64,000 nt of DNA from assembly GCA_964019155.1 (NCBI GenBank), contig OZ025243.1, positions 84,207,083 to 84,271,082 on the forward strand. Direction: 5' to 3'. The notes below the pieces were generated by a model. That model was not told where the DNA came from. It worked only from the letters and a program-made list of their open reading frames with translations, and searched no databases. The translations under genes and the position numbers were made by a program. Within the stretch, counting starts at the first letter, position 1; the number at the start of each line of letters is the position of its first letter. The DNA is from Osedax fenrisi. Taxonomy: Eukaryota > Annelida > Polychaeta > Sabellida > Siboglinidae. Positions 63,190 to 64,000 of the stretch are shown one piece after another.

Positions 63190-63880
63190 ACATGTTAAAA
63201 ATCAAATAAACCAATACTAGAATAAAACAAATACTAGAATGAAACAAAAAAATAATATAATACTTACCAAAATCTGTAATAATAGTAGGTAGTACTTTAT
63301 TAATTTTATATTTTAATTGTATAATAAATTTGAAACATATATAGGAAACCTGTATATATATATACAAACAGAACAAGTTACAAGTTACAATATACCAATT
63401 CAAAAACAGTTAATAACAAAACATACCACTAATATTACGAAACAAACAATATAATACTTATCACTATAATCTGAAATAATAGACAATTATTAATATTGTA
63501 TTTTTAGTAATATAATACATTTGAAACATATTTACAATATATATATATATAAAACAAACATATAATACCGAACAAACAACAATAAAATAATACTTCCCAC
63601 TTTATCTGTAATAATAATGAATTATATAATTAATATATTAATTGTATATTATAATATATTTGAAATATAGATATAAAAACCAGAATTTTTAATTAAAAAA
63701 ATAAATTTATAACAAAATATAATACGGAACAAACAAAAATAAAATAATACTTCCAACTTTATCTGTAATAATAATGAATTATTAATTTTATATTATAATA
63801 TATTTGAAATATAGATATAAAAACCAACATTTTCTATAAAAAAATAACACATTAAAAAAAAAACCACAAGAGATAATGCA
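63190..63880. repeat. degenerate tandem repeat, four units of about 135-195 bp
   Basis: Each unit has AACAAACAAAAATAAAATAA, TACTT-CCA, TCTGTAATAATA, then ATTAATTTTATATTTTAATT, ATATTTGAAA and ATATA-AAAACC. The TACTT anchor occurs at about 63261, 63455, 63591 and 63748. The last two units are the most alike. Confidence 0.75.
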
Positions 63881-64000
63881 ATAATTAAGATACAAAATGA
63901 AACATATGTTTCTTATTTATATAAATCAATATAAAATTATAAATTTCTGTTAAAAAAAAGTTATTTGTCAAAACAGATTTTTTTTATTTTATTTTTAAAA

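Noticed and set aside
1..64000. CRISPR arrays, bacterial operons, ribosome binding sites, tRNA or rRNA genes
   Set aside because: The genes are split by GT-AG introns, so prokaryotic features do not apply. Tandem repeats lack the repeat-spacer pattern, and no tRNA cloverleaf or rRNA sequence was recognised by eye.

Overview
The window is a very AT-rich stretch of an animal nuclear genome. Spliced genes with GT-AG introns sit in sequence full of (TA)n microsatellites, non-LTR retrotransposon fragments and small inverted-repeat DNA transposons. The Tid1-type DnaJ reads most like insect Tid, and there is a DUF4806-type gene of the kind common in sap-feeding and parasitic insects, so an arthropod (probably an insect) is the best guess. 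No species can be named from sequence alone. Coding exons stand out by higher GC and conserved protein sequence.

Region by region: 351-2772 (+) holds the last four exons of a RYK/Derailed-like receptor kinase with a degenerate active site. 4616-4780 (-) is the last exon of a gene I do not recognise. 5858-7035 (-) is mitochondrial ribosomal protein L30 without its N-terminal exon. 7036-12805 is non-coding with several small inverted-repeat elements. 12806-22605 (+) holds ten exons of a mitochondrial DnaJ (Tid1/DNAJA3), followed by an in-phase candidate alternative last exon ending at 23246. 26367-30020 (-) is a complete eight-exon gene for a 259-residue DUF4806-like protein. 30430-33704 (-) is a decayed transposase-like gene with a CAGGGTTC-ended element inside it, which itself holds a TTAA-flanked element. 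33746-36407 is a large imperfect inverted repeat. 42440-42784 (+) is a CpG-containing promoter-like region and a candidate first coding exon. Most of 39060-62590 is retrotransposon debris: at least nine LINE fragments of several families (one nested in another), plus a split hAT/ZMYM1-like transposase pseudogene. 63190-63880 is a degenerate tandem repeat.

The genes do not form a pathway. MRPL30 and Tid1 are both nuclear genes for mitochondrial proteins, but nothing shows that they are coordinated. The most unusual structures are the possible second C-terminus of Tid1, the palindrome at 33.7-36.4 kb, the TTAA element family in three places, and a LINE that has lost its reverse transcriptase core.
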